Assembly (NCBI GenBank): GCA_016928255.1
Contig: JAFGLB010000149.1
Coordinates: 1-36,368, forward strand
Direction: 5' to 3'
Length of the DNA stretch: 36,368 nucleotides
Origin: Bacteroidota bacterium
Lineage (GTDB): Bacteria > Bacteroidota > Ignavibacteria > UBA10030
Shown here: positions 1-9,629 of the stretch, piece by piece
How positions within the stretch are numbered: position 1 is the stretch's first letter
Layout of the letters: each line of letters opens with the position of its first letter
Program-made: the position numbers and the translations under genes
Notes under the pieces: model-generated
Seen by the model: the letters and a program-made list of their open reading frames with translations, nothing else
The model's database searches: none
Told to the model about the DNA's origin: nothing

Positions 1-103
1 ACTGTGAATAATGACACCCTAAGGTACGGATGCGCTTCTTTATTTTCTATTAACTTACACTATTTACACATATTTTGAATGTAACTCAATTTGAGAGTGC
101 ATA

Positions 104-2089
104 ATGAAAACATTTTCTTTGATTCTCCTACTTACAGTTCAAATAACTGTTTATGCTCAATATCCGGAATTAGCCCAAACTCCTCCAATGGGCTGGAACT
201 CCTGGAATGCATTTGGTCTGGATATCAATTCAGAGATTGTAAAAGCAGTAGCTGATTCAATGGTGAGTAAAGGTCTCGCTGCTGCCGGTTATCAGTACAT
301 TGTCATTGATGACGGCTGGCAGATTGGACGAGAAAAGACCGGAAAAATCATTGCCGACTCTATCCGTTTTCCAGAGGGAATTAAATATCTGGCTGATTAT
401 GTCCACTCCAAGGGATTGAAATTCGGTATTTATACCTGTTGCGGTACGAAAACCTGCGGCGGACGTCCTGGAAGTTTTGGCTATGAATCCATCGATGCAC
501 AAACGTATGCTGAATGGGGTGTGGATTTCATCAAGGAAGATTGGTGCTTTACAGATGGATTAGATACACGAACCCAATACAAAATAATGAGCGATGCAAT
601 AAGAGCAACAGGGAGACCTATGTTGTTAAGTTTATGTGAATGGGGCACTACAAGTCCATGGGAATGGGGCAAAGGGATAGGAGCGATGTGGCGCACTACC
701 AATGATATACAGGATTGTTTTGATTGTGTAAGAAATTGGGGAGGCATGGGATTTGTTCCAATCCTTGAAAAAAATATAAACTTAGCGCCATATGCCGGTC
801 CAGGTCACTGGAACGATCCCGACATGCTTGAAGTGGGCAATAAAGCGTTGAGTCCAATAGAATGCCGTTCACATTTTGCAATGTGGTGCATGCTGGCGGC
901 TCCTCTGATAGCTGGAAATAACATAAGTACAATGAATGATACAATAAGAGATATTCTTACTGCACCGGAGATTATTGCGATTGATCAAGACCCGCTTGGT
1001 ATCCAGGGAACGAGAATCAGAAACAACGCTGGATTACAGGTTTGGCAAAAGCAGCTCCATGACGGTTCGATAGCTGTTGCTCTGTTTAATATTACAAAAT
1101 CTAAAGCCCGAATGTCTGTTACACTTGAAGAGATAGGATTTCAAAAAGGAATTGCAAGCAGTGTGCGTGATCTATGGAACAGAAAAGACCTTCCCGCTAT
1201 CACTGATATTTTTAAGACTGAAGTGGAATCTCATGGTGTTGTGGTTGTAAAAATAAAAGGTAAGAAAGGAATTGCTTCGAAGCTGAAGTTTGAAAACTCT
1301 TCAATAAAAATTAACAAAGGCAATCATCAATTAATACAATTGACGGTTCTCCCCTCGACAACTCCGCTGACTGTTGTTTCCACCGATGAAAATATTTTAT
1401 CAGTATCGCTTGCAGGAGTAAACCTTTACAAAATTTCAGCATTGCAGGAGGGTAATTGTACATTAAAAGCATCTACAACTGATGGTACGTTGAGCACTAT
1501 ATGTAATGTGCATATAGTGCCCTCGAACATTCCATCTCCCTGGAAATGTGATGATATAAATAACAATAAAGCTTCTTTTGTTTATGAAAAAGGCGTCTTT
1601 ACTATTGAAGGCGGAGGCGGAGATATATGGGGAGCAAGTGATCAATTTGCATTCCTTTATAGAAAAACAGAAAAAGATAATATTATTTCAGCACGTGTTA
1701 TTTCTCAAACCAATACCGATCCATGGGCAAAATCGGGATTGATGTTCAGAGAAAATACTGCACCTAATAGTGCTTTCGTAATGTTGTGTGCAACACCTGG
1801 AAATGGTATATCGCTGCAATGGCGGGAAACTACCGGCGGTACCTGCAATAAAAAGGATCTTGGTGCCGTATCATTACCGGTATATTTTAGACTTTCCAAA
1901 ATAGGTTCAAAATTTTTGGCTTACAGATCAATTGATGGAAAGCAGTGGAATACAATAGGTGATATTAAATTGAACAATGCGTTTCCCGAGAAATATCTTT
2001 CCGGGCTGGAAGTGGCTGCACATAATATCAATATGTTGAATATTTCAAAATTCGATCATGTAAAAGTTGAACCTATAGTTGAGAAGTAG
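104..2089 (+). CDS. Secreted GH27 alpha-galactosidase-like enzyme with C-terminal accessory domains
   Basis: Likely removes terminal alpha-galactose (or a related sugar) from plant glycans outside the cytoplasm. A signal peptide covers residues 1-19. The GH27 barrel spans about residues 25-390 and shows the family hallmarks TPPMGWNSWN near the start, VIDDGWQ, and the nucleophile in VDFIKEDWC (Asp146). Asp201 in RTTNDIQD aligns with the family acid/base. NDPDML follows at 237-242. Residues about 395-475 look like a bacterial Ig-like (BIG2) domain. Residues 480-655 resemble a concanavalin-fold domain (DUF1349-like). The nucleophile motif has Glu where GH27 proteins usually have Tyr (KYD), so specificity may differ from the textbook enzyme. 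The next two genes are also secreted glycosidases on the same strand. Family assignment is firm; substrate is inferred. Confidence 0.92.
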   Translation: MKTFSLILLLTVQITVYAQYPELAQTPPMGWNSWNAFGLDINSEIVKAVADSMVSKGLAAAGYQYIVIDDGWQIGREKTGKIIADSIRFPEGIKYLADYVHSKGLKFGIYTCCGTKTCGGRPGSFGYESIDAQTYAEWGVDFIKEDWCFTDGLDTRTQYKIMSDAIRATGRPMLLSLCEWGTTSPWEWGKGIGAMWRTTNDIQDCFDCVRNWGGMGFVPILEKNINLAPYAGPGHWNDPDMLEVGNKALSPIECRSHFAMWCMLAAPLIAGNNISTMNDTIRDILTAPEIIAIDQDPLGIQGTRIRNNAGLQVWQKQLHDGSIAVALFNITKSKARMSVTLEEIGFQKGIASSVRDLWNRKDLPAITDIFKTEVESHGVVVVKIKGKKGIASKLKFENSSIKINKGNHQLIQLTVLPSTTPLTVVSTDENILSVSLAGVNLYKISALQEGNCTLKASTTDGTLSTICNVHIVPSNIPSPWKCDDINNNKASFVYEKGVFTIEGGGGDIWGASDQFAFLYRKTEKDNIISARVISQTNTDPWAKSGLMFRENTAPNSAFVMLCATPGNGISLQWRETTGGTCNKKDLGAVSLPVYFRLSKIGSKFLAYRSIDGKQWNTIGDIKLNNAFPEKYLSGLEVAAHNINMLNISKFDHVKVEPIVEK

Positions 2090-2256
2090 ATCAGATGGTG
2101 AAAATGATGTAGAACATAAAATACCCTCCACGGGCAATAAAATGCTTTGGAGAACATCTTACAAAATTCCATTGTTTGTTTGAAAACAAATAATGAAATT
2201 ATTCAGTAGTAACATGCTATAACATCTTATTAGATATGATTAAAACAGGAATAAAT

Positions 2257-3786
2257 ATGAATCGCACATTGCCTCTTGTTCTATTTATTATGGTCATATT
2301 AGCCATTTCGATTGCACTTGCTGAAGATCCGGTGATAGGGAAAATAGCACGCTATTGTAATCCTTTGCCGATGATTACTGCATTGGGAAGTAGTGCATCC
2401 GGAGATGTCACAGTTATACGAGAGCAGGGCAAATATTATATGTATTGCACAGGCGGCGGTGTGTGGATTTCGGATGATATGCTCAGTTGGTCCTTCCAGC
2501 GCGTTGATAACGTTCCAGTTGCACCCCATGTTGCAAAATACAACGGCAGTTTCTATATGTGCGGCAATGACGGGCCTGTTTTCAAAGCAGATAATCCATT
2601 AGGACCCTTTGTCAGCATCGGTGAATGGAAAAACACTCCGGATGTTAAAGGCGGCTGGAATGGCCCTTTTGATGTGGATATTTTTATCGACGACGACAAT
2701 ATACCGTATCTCTATTACCCCGGTCGTGGAGTCAGCGGAATATATGTCGTGCAACTCGACCCGAACGACCTCAGCAGGTTCGCCGGTCCTGTTAAACATC
2801 TCTTCGGATTTAACAGCGATCATGTTTGGGAACGTTACGGTGAAATGAACGAGTATACAGATGTTGCGTGGATCGAAGGTCCATGGCTTCAGAAACACAA
2901 CGGTATATATTATCTGCAATATTCGGCTTCAGGAACGCAGTGGAAGACTTATGCCGAAGGATATTACACAGCCAAGTCTCCTATGGGACCATTTACATAC
3001 GCACCAAACAATCCTTTGCTGCGAAGAACGGATGGTATCGTTACCGGTCCAGCTCATGGCAGTATTGTCGAAGGACCTGACGGTAATCTCTGGCAATTTT
3101 ACACGATTGTCCTTTCAAATCCGCCGGGCGGACGGCGTATCGGGATGGATCGCGTAACTTTCGATAAAGATGGTAATATGTCGGTTAAGGTTACCGACAC
3201 ACCCCAATGGGCACCTAATGCAGTCAGCGATCCGATGAAGGGTAACAGCGGTTCAATCCCCGTGACAATCAACAAAATACGTGCGATGAACGCTCTCTCA
3301 AAATTTTCTTCACAACAGTCGGGGCGGGATGCTGCATATGCTGTAGACAACTCCAGCGGCACCTGGTGGGAACCTGTACCTGAAGATACACTGCCGACTC
3401 TAATGATAGAGCTTTCTCCTGCTACACGGTTTGATGTTGTGCAATTGTTCAATATAGATGCCGTTCGTCTTATGTTTAACAGCGGGAGACGGGGTTTTGG
3501 AAGACCTTTAGCAGCAGGCACGGCACAACTCTCACCAGATATTTATCAGTATAAAATTGAAGTATCAATAGACGGAGAGACGTACCTGACAGCTCTTGAC
3601 CAAACAAAGAATATAATTTCGCGAAATACAATTTTTGAAGAAATTCCACCGGTGAAATGCCGCTTTGTCCGATTGACAATCACGAACTGGCCGCGGACAA
3701 CACCGCTGGGAATTTTAGAGTTCACTATTTTTGGCAGACCGGCAGAGTCTTTACCTGCTGATCAACCAATACCAATTGTGCAGTAA
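2257..3786 (+). CDS. Secreted GH43-type glycosidase with C-terminal discoidin (F5/8 type C) domain
   Basis: Predicted inverting glycosidase of the five-bladed propeller type, probably an arabinofuranosidase, xylosidase or galactosidase acting on plant polysaccharide. The frame opens at 2236, but the ATG at 2257 has an AGGA ribosome site just upstream and leads straight into a signal peptide, so I chose it. Residues below count from 2236. The GH43 triad is visible: Asp57 in SGDVTV (base), Asp146 in FDVDIFIDDDN (pKa modulator) and Glu214 in AWIEGPW (acid). About residues 350-500 form an F5/8-type carbohydrate-binding domain (RDAAYAVDNSSGTWW). It lies 146 nt after the GH27 gene and before another GH43-fold enzyme, so the three may be co-expressed. 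The subfamily, and so the exact linkage cut, cannot be read from the sequence. Confidence 0.88.
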   Translation: MNRTLPLVLFIMVILAISIALAEDPVIGKIARYCNPLPMITALGSSASGDVTVIREQGKYYMYCTGGGVWISDDMLSWSFQRVDNVPVAPHVAKYNGSFYMCGNDGPVFKADNPLGPFVSIGEWKNTPDVKGGWNGPFDVDIFIDDDNIPYLYYPGRGVSGIYVVQLDPNDLSRFAGPVKHLFGFNSDHVWERYGEMNEYTDVAWIEGPWLQKHNGIYYLQYSASGTQWKTYAEGYYTAKSPMGPFTYAPNNPLLRRTDGIVTGPAHGSIVEGPDGNLWQFYTIVLSNPPGGRRIGMDRVTFDKDGNMSVKVTDTPQWAPNAVSDPMKGNSGSIPVTINKIRAMNALSKFSSQQSGRDAAYAVDNSSGTWWEPVPEDTLPTLMIELSPATRFDVVQLFNIDAVRLMFNSGRRGFGRPLAAGTAQLSPDIYQYKIEVSIDGETYLTALDQTKNIISRNTIFEEIPPVKCRFVRLTITNWPRTTPLGILEFTIFGRPAESLPADQPIPIVQ

Positions 3787-3877
3787 TTTAATTTTCTTTT
3801 GTGTGTGTTGTTTCTAATGCATTATTAGAAAAAATATTTTTTTGAATTTAATGAGACTGATGGAAAGGTTTTTTATT

Positions 3878-6016
3878 ATGAAAACAACTGTATACTTATG
3901 GTTTTCTGTAATCGTACTGTTTTGTGCAGGCATTCAAATAATGTTTACTACCGGGACTCTACAAGCCCAATCCGTCGAGGCCGTAACAATCGGGACTGAA
4001 GCTCCCAAGAGTCCCTTTCGTATGCCGCTCAAATGGGAATCTACCAGTATACTTGTAAGTCCTGTTTCGGATGAAAAGCACACGATAGTCTCCGTCAAAG
4101 ATCCAACTATCGTACGTTATAACAATTTGTGGCATATCTATGCGACAGTTTATTCGACGTCATCCAGAACCTGGAGTATGGTGTATTTGAATTTTAAAGA
4201 CTGGTCTGATGCCCCTAAAACCAAACTGACTCATATCGATGTGAATCCCAATTTAACTGGTTATCACTGTGCTCCTCAATTGTTTTATTTTCGGCCGCAT
4301 AAAAAGTGGTATTTAATTTTCCAATCACAACAGCCGCAGTATTGTACAACTGATGATTTATCAAAACCGGAGACTTGGACAAAACCGCAGGATTTTTTCG
4401 AAACCAAACCAGCCGGGGCCCCACATCTCTGGATTGATTACTGGGTGATCTGTGATGATACACATGCGTACTTATATTTCACCGGCGATAATGGACGCTT
4501 ATATCGGAGTCGAACCAAGATCGAGAATTTTCCCAGGGGCATGAGCAATCCGGAAATCTGCATTGAAGGTGAACGTTTCGATGTCTTCGAAGGTAATATG
4601 ACCTATAAGGTCAAAAATACTAATACATATCTGACTCTGGTAGAAGCCATCGGTCCGGCACGTTACTATCGTGCCTGGATCGCCGACAGTTTAAATGGTG
4701 AATGGAAGCCTATTCCTGATGCCGCTACTTGGGACAAACCTTTTGCGGGGATCAGCAATGTAACCTTTTCTGAAGGTGTGACTCCATGGACTGAAGATAT
4801 TAGTCATGGAGAGTTGATTCGCGATGGATATGATGAAACAATGACCATCGATCCTGACAACCTTAAACTTCTATTTCAAGGGCGTGATCCAAAGAGCGGC
4901 GGAGAATACAACCTATTACCTTATCGTCTCGGTTTGCTGACCATCAAAAAATCAGAAACAGAATCTTTCAATAATACTGGGCTCACACAACCTCAAAAAG
5001 GGAAAATCGAGATCGTACACCGGCTTGCAATGCCGGAAAACAGCCGTCAATTGCAGGAAAAAGATTTTGGTGGTTATTTGATGGTTTATTTTAAAGATCA
5101 GACTCAGTCCGCTTATATGGCTGTCAGTCGTGATGGTTATACTTTTACCGATCTTAATAACGGTCAACCCATATTTGAAGGATCTCAATTAGCTGAGCAG
5201 AAAGGCGTCCGCGATCCGCATATAACTCGTGGGCCGGACGGAGGTTTCTATCTTGTTATGACTGATCTGCATATATTTGGCCAGAAAGCCGGTTACCGCG
5301 ATACGCAATGGCAGCGTCCTGAAGAGAAATATGGCTGGGGTAATAATCGGGCTATAGTAATGATGAAGTCCTTCGATCTTATACATTGGACAGTCTCCGA
5401 TTTCCGTGTGGATACAGCTTTCCCGGAACTCGGCGATATTGACTGCGCCTGGGCACCCGAGACGATCTACGACGCAGCCGCAAAAAAGATGATGGTCTAT
5501 TTCACTATTCGGTACGGCAATAAAAATGCTAATATCTATTACTCCTATGCGAATGAGGCATTTACGAAACTGGAGACTACGCCGAAAATGATCCCTGACA
5601 TTGGCGGCATCGATGGTGATATCACAAAGGTAGGCGAAAAATTCCATTTATATTACGTTTCTGATGCCAGGATTTTACACGCTGTTTCAAATCAGATAAA
5701 TAAGGGATACCGCTCTGAACCGCAGCGTATTGATCCAGAAACCGTTCCCACTGAAGCACCGAATTTATTTAAACGGCTTGGTTCAGAGACTTATGTACTG
5801 ATGTATGATGTATACGGCGGCCGGCCTAACAATATGGGATTTAGTGAAACTACGGACTTTGTGACCTATAAGCACATAGGACGTTTCAACGAAGGCGCAA
5901 TGAAAGGAACAAATTTTTCACGTCCCAAACACGGTGCAGTGACTTACCTGACTTTGGATGAATTGAAAAAAATCACTCAACATTGGCATGTGGATATTAA
6001 GCTGGATAAACCATAA
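3878..6016 (+). CDS. Secreted two-domain GH62-GH43 enzyme (arabinofuranosidase type)
   Basis: Predicted to remove arabinose side chains from arabinoxylan. The frame extends back to a TTG at 3842, but the ATG at 3878 has an AAGG site about 10 nt upstream and starts a clean signal peptide, giving 712 residues. The first domain (about residues 40-350) matches GH62: SVKDPTIV (base Asp codon at 4100), HIYATVYSTS, SMVYLNF, APQLFYF, WYLIFQSQ, WVICDD and FEGNMTYKV (acid Glu codon at 4589). The second domain (about 365-705) is GH43-like: RDPHITRGPDGGFYLVMTD, DCAWAPETIYD and DGDITKVGEKFHLYYV. Two full propellers in one chain account for the length, about twice a single-domain enzyme. GH62 is known mainly from fungi and actinobacteria, so this may be a transferred domain. 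Convergent with the ABC-F gene downstream. Confidence 0.88.
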   Translation: MKTTVYLWFSVIVLFCAGIQIMFTTGTLQAQSVEAVTIGTEAPKSPFRMPLKWESTSILVSPVSDEKHTIVSVKDPTIVRYNNLWHIYATVYSTSSRTWSMVYLNFKDWSDAPKTKLTHIDVNPNLTGYHCAPQLFYFRPHKKWYLIFQSQQPQYCTTDDLSKPETWTKPQDFFETKPAGAPHLWIDYWVICDDTHAYLYFTGDNGRLYRSRTKIENFPRGMSNPEICIEGERFDVFEGNMTYKVKNTNTYLTLVEAIGPARYYRAWIADSLNGEWKPIPDAATWDKPFAGISNVTFSEGVTPWTEDISHGELIRDGYDETMTIDPDNLKLLFQGRDPKSGGEYNLLPYRLGLLTIKKSETESFNNTGLTQPQKGKIEIVHRLAMPENSRQLQEKDFGGYLMVYFKDQTQSAYMAVSRDGYTFTDLNNGQPIFEGSQLAEQKGVRDPHITRGPDGGFYLVMTDLHIFGQKAGYRDTQWQRPEEKYGWGNNRAIVMMKSFDLIHWTVSDFRVDTAFPELGDIDCAWAPETIYDAAAKKMMVYFTIRYGNKNANIYYSYANEAFTKLETTPKMIPDIGGIDGDITKVGEKFHLYYVSDARILHAVSNQINKGYRSEPQRIDPETVPTEAPNLFKRLGSETYVLMYDVYGGRPNNMGFSETTDFVTYKHIGRFNEGAMKGTNFSRPKHGAVTYLTLDELKKITQHWHVDIKLDKP

Positions 6017-6173
6017 TAACTATTCAGATAAGCAGAAAATATTTTGCTGCCGCTTTTCGAGGTAAAGATCTCTCGCTTCCGGGCCGTTTATTATACATCA
6101 GATATCTAATGTTCGAGATGGCGGCAAATACCATTAATAAAAAACCATCATTCGTTTACTTGATACGGTAAAC

Positions 6174-6192
6174 ACACTCGGTTATTGAGTGT
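6174..6192 (-). terminator. Possible short hairpin after the ABC-F gene
   Basis: A 6-bp stem (ACACTC/GAGTGT, 7-nt loop) lies directly after the TGA stop of the minus-strand ABC-F gene. No T-run follows, so termination is uncertain. Confidence 0.25.
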
Positions 6193-6193
6193 C

Positions 6194-8134
6194 TCACAAT
6201 TGAATTTTCTCGAGCTGTTCCGATATATTCCCCCAGCGCCAGTAAGCATCTTCCAGCTGTTTACGGATTGATTTGTAATCTGCGGATACAGTTTTCGCTT
6301 CGTCGCCTCTTTTATATAACTCCGGATCCGCAAGAAGAGTCTCAATTTCGGTCTTCTTCTGTTCACATAGGCCGATTTCAGCTTCGACTGTTTCCAACTG
6401 CTTTTTTAATGCGCGAATTTCTTTTTCCCTTGCCCTCTTTCGCTCCTGCTCCTCCTGCCGGGCAGTATGCGCCGCCGATTTTAAACTTTCCGCCTGTTTG
6501 ATGTTATAAGCATCCTGCAAGATTGTGCTTTCCTGCTTTTTCTTTGTAAAATAATCGGACATAGTACCGAGATACAGCCGCATCGAGCCTGGGCTAAGTT
6601 CCAGTACCTTGTTTATGACAGGCTCGAGAAAAGCACGATCGTGCGAAACGATAAGAAATGTTCCTTCGTACTCCTCGAGTGCGTTTTGCAGAACTTTCTT
6701 AGAGCGCATATCGAGATGGTTTGTAGGCTCGTCCATTATCAAGAAATTTGCAGGACGCAAAAGCATGCGTGCGAGAGCCAGTCTGCTTTTCTCGCCGCCT
6801 GAAAGGACTGAAACGTGTTTGAATACATCGTCGCCGTGAAAAAGAAAAGAACCAAGCAGTGTCCGCAGCTGCGTTCTTGTTTCGTTAGATGCAAATTCTT
6901 CAACTGTCTGAAGAATATCCTTTGTAAGATCGAGCTCGTCCGCTTGATCTTGGCCGAAATAAGACAATAGAACATTGTGCCCGATTATCCGTTCGCCTTT
7001 CTCAAAAGATTCTTCGCCTGATATAATGCGGACCAGCGTAGATTTCCCTGCACCGTTCACACCTACTACAGCAATACGGTCGCCTCGTTCCACTTTAAAA
7101 TCCAGATTGCTGAAAACCTGCAGTGAATCGTAACTCTTATGTATTTCCTGCAAATCCATTACCACACGGCCGCTCATTACCGGATTGGGAAATCTGAATC
7201 GGAGCTCTTCTTCTTCCTTTTCCACTTCAACTATTTCCATTTTCTCCAGCATCTTAACGCGGCTTTGCACCTGCCGGGCTTTTGTGGCTTTATAACGGAA
7301 CCGGTCAATAAATTCTCTTGTGTGCTTGATCTGCTCCTGCTGGTTACGCTGTTGACTCAAAAGAAGTTCGCGCCGGACCAGCCTCTCTTTTTCATAGAAA
7401 GAATAATTACCCGCATATTCTTCAAACCTTCCGGCCGAAAGGGCGAATGTGCGTGCAGTTAAATTATCAAGAAAAGCACGGTCGTGCGAAACAAGTATAA
7501 TTGCCCCGTTATACTGGCGCAGGTATTCCTCAAGCCATTGAAGAGATTCGAGGTCGAGATGATTTGTAGGTTCGTCGAGAAGTAAAAGATTCGGTTCCTG
7601 CAGCAGAAGCTTTGCCATTGCTATACGCATCTGCCATCCGCCGCTGAATTCTTCCGTCAACCGGTAAAGATCTTTTTGTGAAAATCCAAGTCCGTTCAAA
7701 ATACGTTCTATCTTCGAACGCATACGGTATGCATCAAGATCTTCCAGCTTGTGCTGTAATTCACCGCAGACCTCAAGAATTTCTGTGTACTCATCGCTTT
7801 TCGGATCAAGTCCTGCAAGAGAATCCTGTGCTTCGCTTAATTTTTGCTGTGCGCTGATAATATCTTCAAATGCAGTCTCTGCTTCTTCGTAAAGAGTCTT
7901 GCCGTGCAGGGCAATTGTTTCCTGCTGGAGATAACCGACAGTTACGTAATGGGCTTTATTAATAGAACCTTCTTCTCCTTGCGAAAAACCAGAGATGATA
8001 CGGAGCAGTGTGGTTTTACCGCTGCCGTTAGAGCCGACCAATCCAATTCGGTCGCGCGGGCCGATTGTAGCGGAAATATCCCGGAAAAGCGTTCGTTCTC
8101 CGAATTCGAGTGTAATATGTTCAAGGGACAGCAT
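6194..8134 (-). CDS. ABC-F family ATPase (ribosome-associated, Uup/EttA/YheS type)
   Basis: Soluble protein with two ATP-binding cassettes and no membrane segments, typical of ABC-F proteins that act on the ribosome during translation. Domain 1 has Walker A GSNGSGKTT near residues 35-43, the signature FSGGWQMR, and Walker B LLLLDEPTNHLD. The linker (about 240-310) is charged and helical, as in the P-site tRNA interaction motif region. Domain 2 has GVNGAGKST, LSGGEKSRLALAR and FLIMDEPTNHLD. The last 110 residues are a Lys/Glu-rich coiled coil as in Uup-like members. The ATG at 8134 starts directly with the first cassette (MLSLEHITLEFGE). Length 646 is normal for the subfamily. Which ABC-F class it belongs to, housekeeping or antibiotic-protective, cannot be decided here. 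Confidence 0.93.
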   Translation of the reverse strand: MLSLEHITLEFGERTLFRDISATIGPRDRIGLVGSNGSGKTTLLRIISGFSQGEEGSINKAHYVTVGYLQQETIALHGKTLYEEAETAFEDIISAQQKLSEAQDSLAGLDPKSDEYTEILEVCGELQHKLEDLDAYRMRSKIERILNGLGFSQKDLYRLTEEFSGGWQMRIAMAKLLLQEPNLLLLDEPTNHLDLESLQWLEEYLRQYNGAIILVSHDRAFLDNLTARTFALSAGRFEEYAGNYSFYEKERLVRRELLLSQQRNQQEQIKHTREFIDRFRYKATKARQVQSRVKMLEKMEIVEVEKEEEELRFRFPNPVMSGRVVMDLQEIHKSYDSLQVFSNLDFKVERGDRIAVVGVNGAGKSTLVRIISGEESFEKGERIIGHNVLLSYFGQDQADELDLTKDILQTVEEFASNETRTQLRTLLGSFLFHGDDVFKHVSVLSGGEKSRLALARMLLRPANFLIMDEPTNHLDMRSKKVLQNALEEYEGTFLIVSHDRAFLEPVINKVLELSPGSMRLYLGTMSDYFTKKKQESTILQDAYNIKQAESLKSAAHTARQEEQERKRAREKEIRALKKQLETVEAEIGLCEQKKTEIETLLADPELYKRGDEAKTVSADYKSIRKQLEDAYWRWGNISEQLEKIQL

Positions 8135-8235
8135 TGTATATTAATATATTGAAAAGTCTCCGAGTAGAAAAATTCATTCTCGCGGATAACAATAATTATT
8201 ATTCAAAAAATACCGGGTAAATTGCATCGATGCGG

Positions 8236-9198
8236 TTAACGCACGCGGTTTCTGAAATTCTTATTCTCAAGGAAATATAGAATTTCATCTATACTGAATT
8301 GAGATTTACGCTGGACGGCTTCTTTCGTGTTGAAGGCATTGTGGGGAGTGAATAGAACGTTCGGATATTGCAATAACTCCTTTATCATCTGCGCTTCCGG
8401 ATAAGTGTTCGGGTGCTTGCTTCTGAGAGCAACTGCTATATTTGGCTCGCTTTCGTAAACATCAAGTCCGAGTCCGCCTATATGATTTTCTTTTACTAGT
8501 CTTGCTAAATCGGCAACAGGCGCATGCTCTCCGCGTGCTATGTTGACAAATACGATTCCCGGATGCGCATGCTTGAAAAGGTTGTAGTCAAAATAGCTGT
8601 GATTGTCCTGGGTCAGGTTCATTGCGCAAATAACGGCATTCGCCCATGCGAAGCCTTCTTCTTTGGTTACGTAGTATACTTCTTTATGGCGCTGTACAAT
8701 ATCGACGCCGCGGACGTTCATACCGAGAGCAGAACCGATTTTTACTATCTCACTGCCGATGCGTCCGACGCCTACGACCAGAAGATTCTTTCCGGCGCAT
8801 TCTCCGCCTGTAAGTCCGTCGCGGTCGAAATTATTGAATTGAGCCATCTGCTGAGGAAGCCGGCGCATTAATGACATCATAAGCATAATTGCATGCTCGG
8901 CAACGGCGCGTGTCGCATATTCTTCCAGGTAACCGCAGGGAAGGGGCTTGCGGATTGTCTCAAGGTATTTCTTCAGATGGTCGTAACCGGTGCTCCGGCT
9001 TTGCACTCCATCCAGTTTATCCGACCATTCTGCAGGAATAACCGATTGTGTGCGGATACTGATAAGCCGTGCCGGAGGTGCTTTATGGCCGATTTCCTGA
9101 ATTGTCTTATCGGTCATTTCATAAGAGAAACGGCTTCCGATAAAAGTCTTCAGTGATTTTTCCTCTTCCTCGAAAGCTTCGTAGAAAAAGACGTCCAT
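8236..9198 (-). CDS. D-isomer-specific 2-hydroxyacid dehydrogenase
   Basis: NAD-dependent oxidoreductase interconverting a 2-keto acid and a D-2-hydroxy acid. The nucleotide-binding site reads VVGVGRIGSE followed by an Asp in GVDIV, which favours NAD over NADP. The catalytic set is present: Arg in NIARGEH, Glu in DVYESEPN and His in TPHNAFN. The split catalytic domain surrounds the Rossmann core as expected. The frame can be extended to a TTG at 9213, but the ATG at 9198 gives the natural N-terminus (MDVFFYEAFEEEE) and 320 residues, a normal family length. The gene stands alone between the ABC-F gene and a tRNA. The substrate (lactate, glyoxylate, phosphoglycerate or other) cannot be told from sequence alone. 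Confidence 0.88.
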   Translation of the reverse strand: MDVFFYEAFEEEEKSLKTFIGSRFSYEMTDKTIQEIGHKAPPARLISIRTQSVIPAEWSDKLDGVQSRSTGYDHLKKYLETIRKPLPCGYLEEYATRAVAEHAIMLMMSLMRRLPQQMAQFNNFDRDGLTGGECAGKNLLVVGVGRIGSEIVKIGSALGMNVRGVDIVQRHKEVYYVTKEEGFAWANAVICAMNLTQDNHSYFDYNLFKHAHPGIVFVNIARGEHAPVADLARLVKENHIGGLGLDVYESEPNIAVALRSKHPNTYPEAQMIKELLQYPNVLFTPHNAFNTKEAVQRKSQFSIDEILYFLENKNFRNRVR

Positions 9199-9228
9199 GA
9201 TATCAATCGGCAATTATTTAAAATTCAG

Positions 9229-9253
9229 AAAAGAAAAACCTCGTAATACGAAG
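9229..9253 (-). terminator. Rho-independent terminator after tRNA-Leu
   Basis: Read on the minus strand just after the tRNA: a small hairpin with arms CTTCG and CGAGG and a 5-nt loop, followed by TTTTTCTTTTC. Position and T-run fit termination of the tRNA transcript. Confidence 0.5.
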
Positions 9254-9262
9254 TCGTTTTAG

Positions 9263-9346
9263 TGCCCGAAGGGGGACTTGAACCCCCATGGCCTTGCGGC
9301 CACTAGCTCCTGAAGCTAGCGCGTCTGCCAATTTCGCCATCCGGGC
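9263..9346 (-). tRNA. tRNA-Leu (anticodon CAG)
   Basis: An 84-nt cloverleaf can be folded by eye on the minus strand. The 7-bp acceptor stem pairs GCCCGGA with TTCGGGC (one G-T pair) and ends in a discriminator A. The anticodon stem-loop has loop TTCAGGA, with the anticodon CAG at 9310-9312. The long variable arm (TGGCCGCAAGGCCA) marks a class II tRNA, as in leucine tRNAs. The T arm contains GGTTCAAGTCC. The 3' CCA is not encoded. A TATAAT-like box sits about 10 nt upstream and a terminator follows. Confidence 0.96.
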
Positions 9347-9355
9347 GATGAACAT

Positions 9356-9361
9356 ATTATA
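9356..9361 (-). promoter_or_regulatory. Candidate -10 box of tRNA-Leu
   Basis: The minus strand reads TATAAT about 10 nt before the first base of the tRNA, where a -10 box would sit. The surroundings are AT-rich, and no good -35 box lies 16-18 nt further upstream. Confidence 0.35.
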
Positions 9362-9629
9362 TATATAAGTTAGAAAAAATTTTCCACAGGTTCAACTGTA
9401 TATGACAGTCAGCATTTATTGAGTTTGAATCTCCTTTTATCTAAATTTTACTTAAATATATAATTATTGCCGCTTCCAAAAAAAATCTTATGTTCTATAA
9501 GCAAGGTTTAGAAAAAACAACACTAGTGCTCGTTTCCTTTTAATTATAACCTTAATTTATGTGCAATATTACTTATTTGGAAACGGCATTAGAATCTATC
9601 TTCTAAATCTTTTTTTACACTCGAATGCC

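Noticed and set aside
2393-3157. Overlapping plus-strand frames inside the GH43 gene
   Set aside because: They run inside a clear GH43 coding region in other frames and have no recognisable domains.
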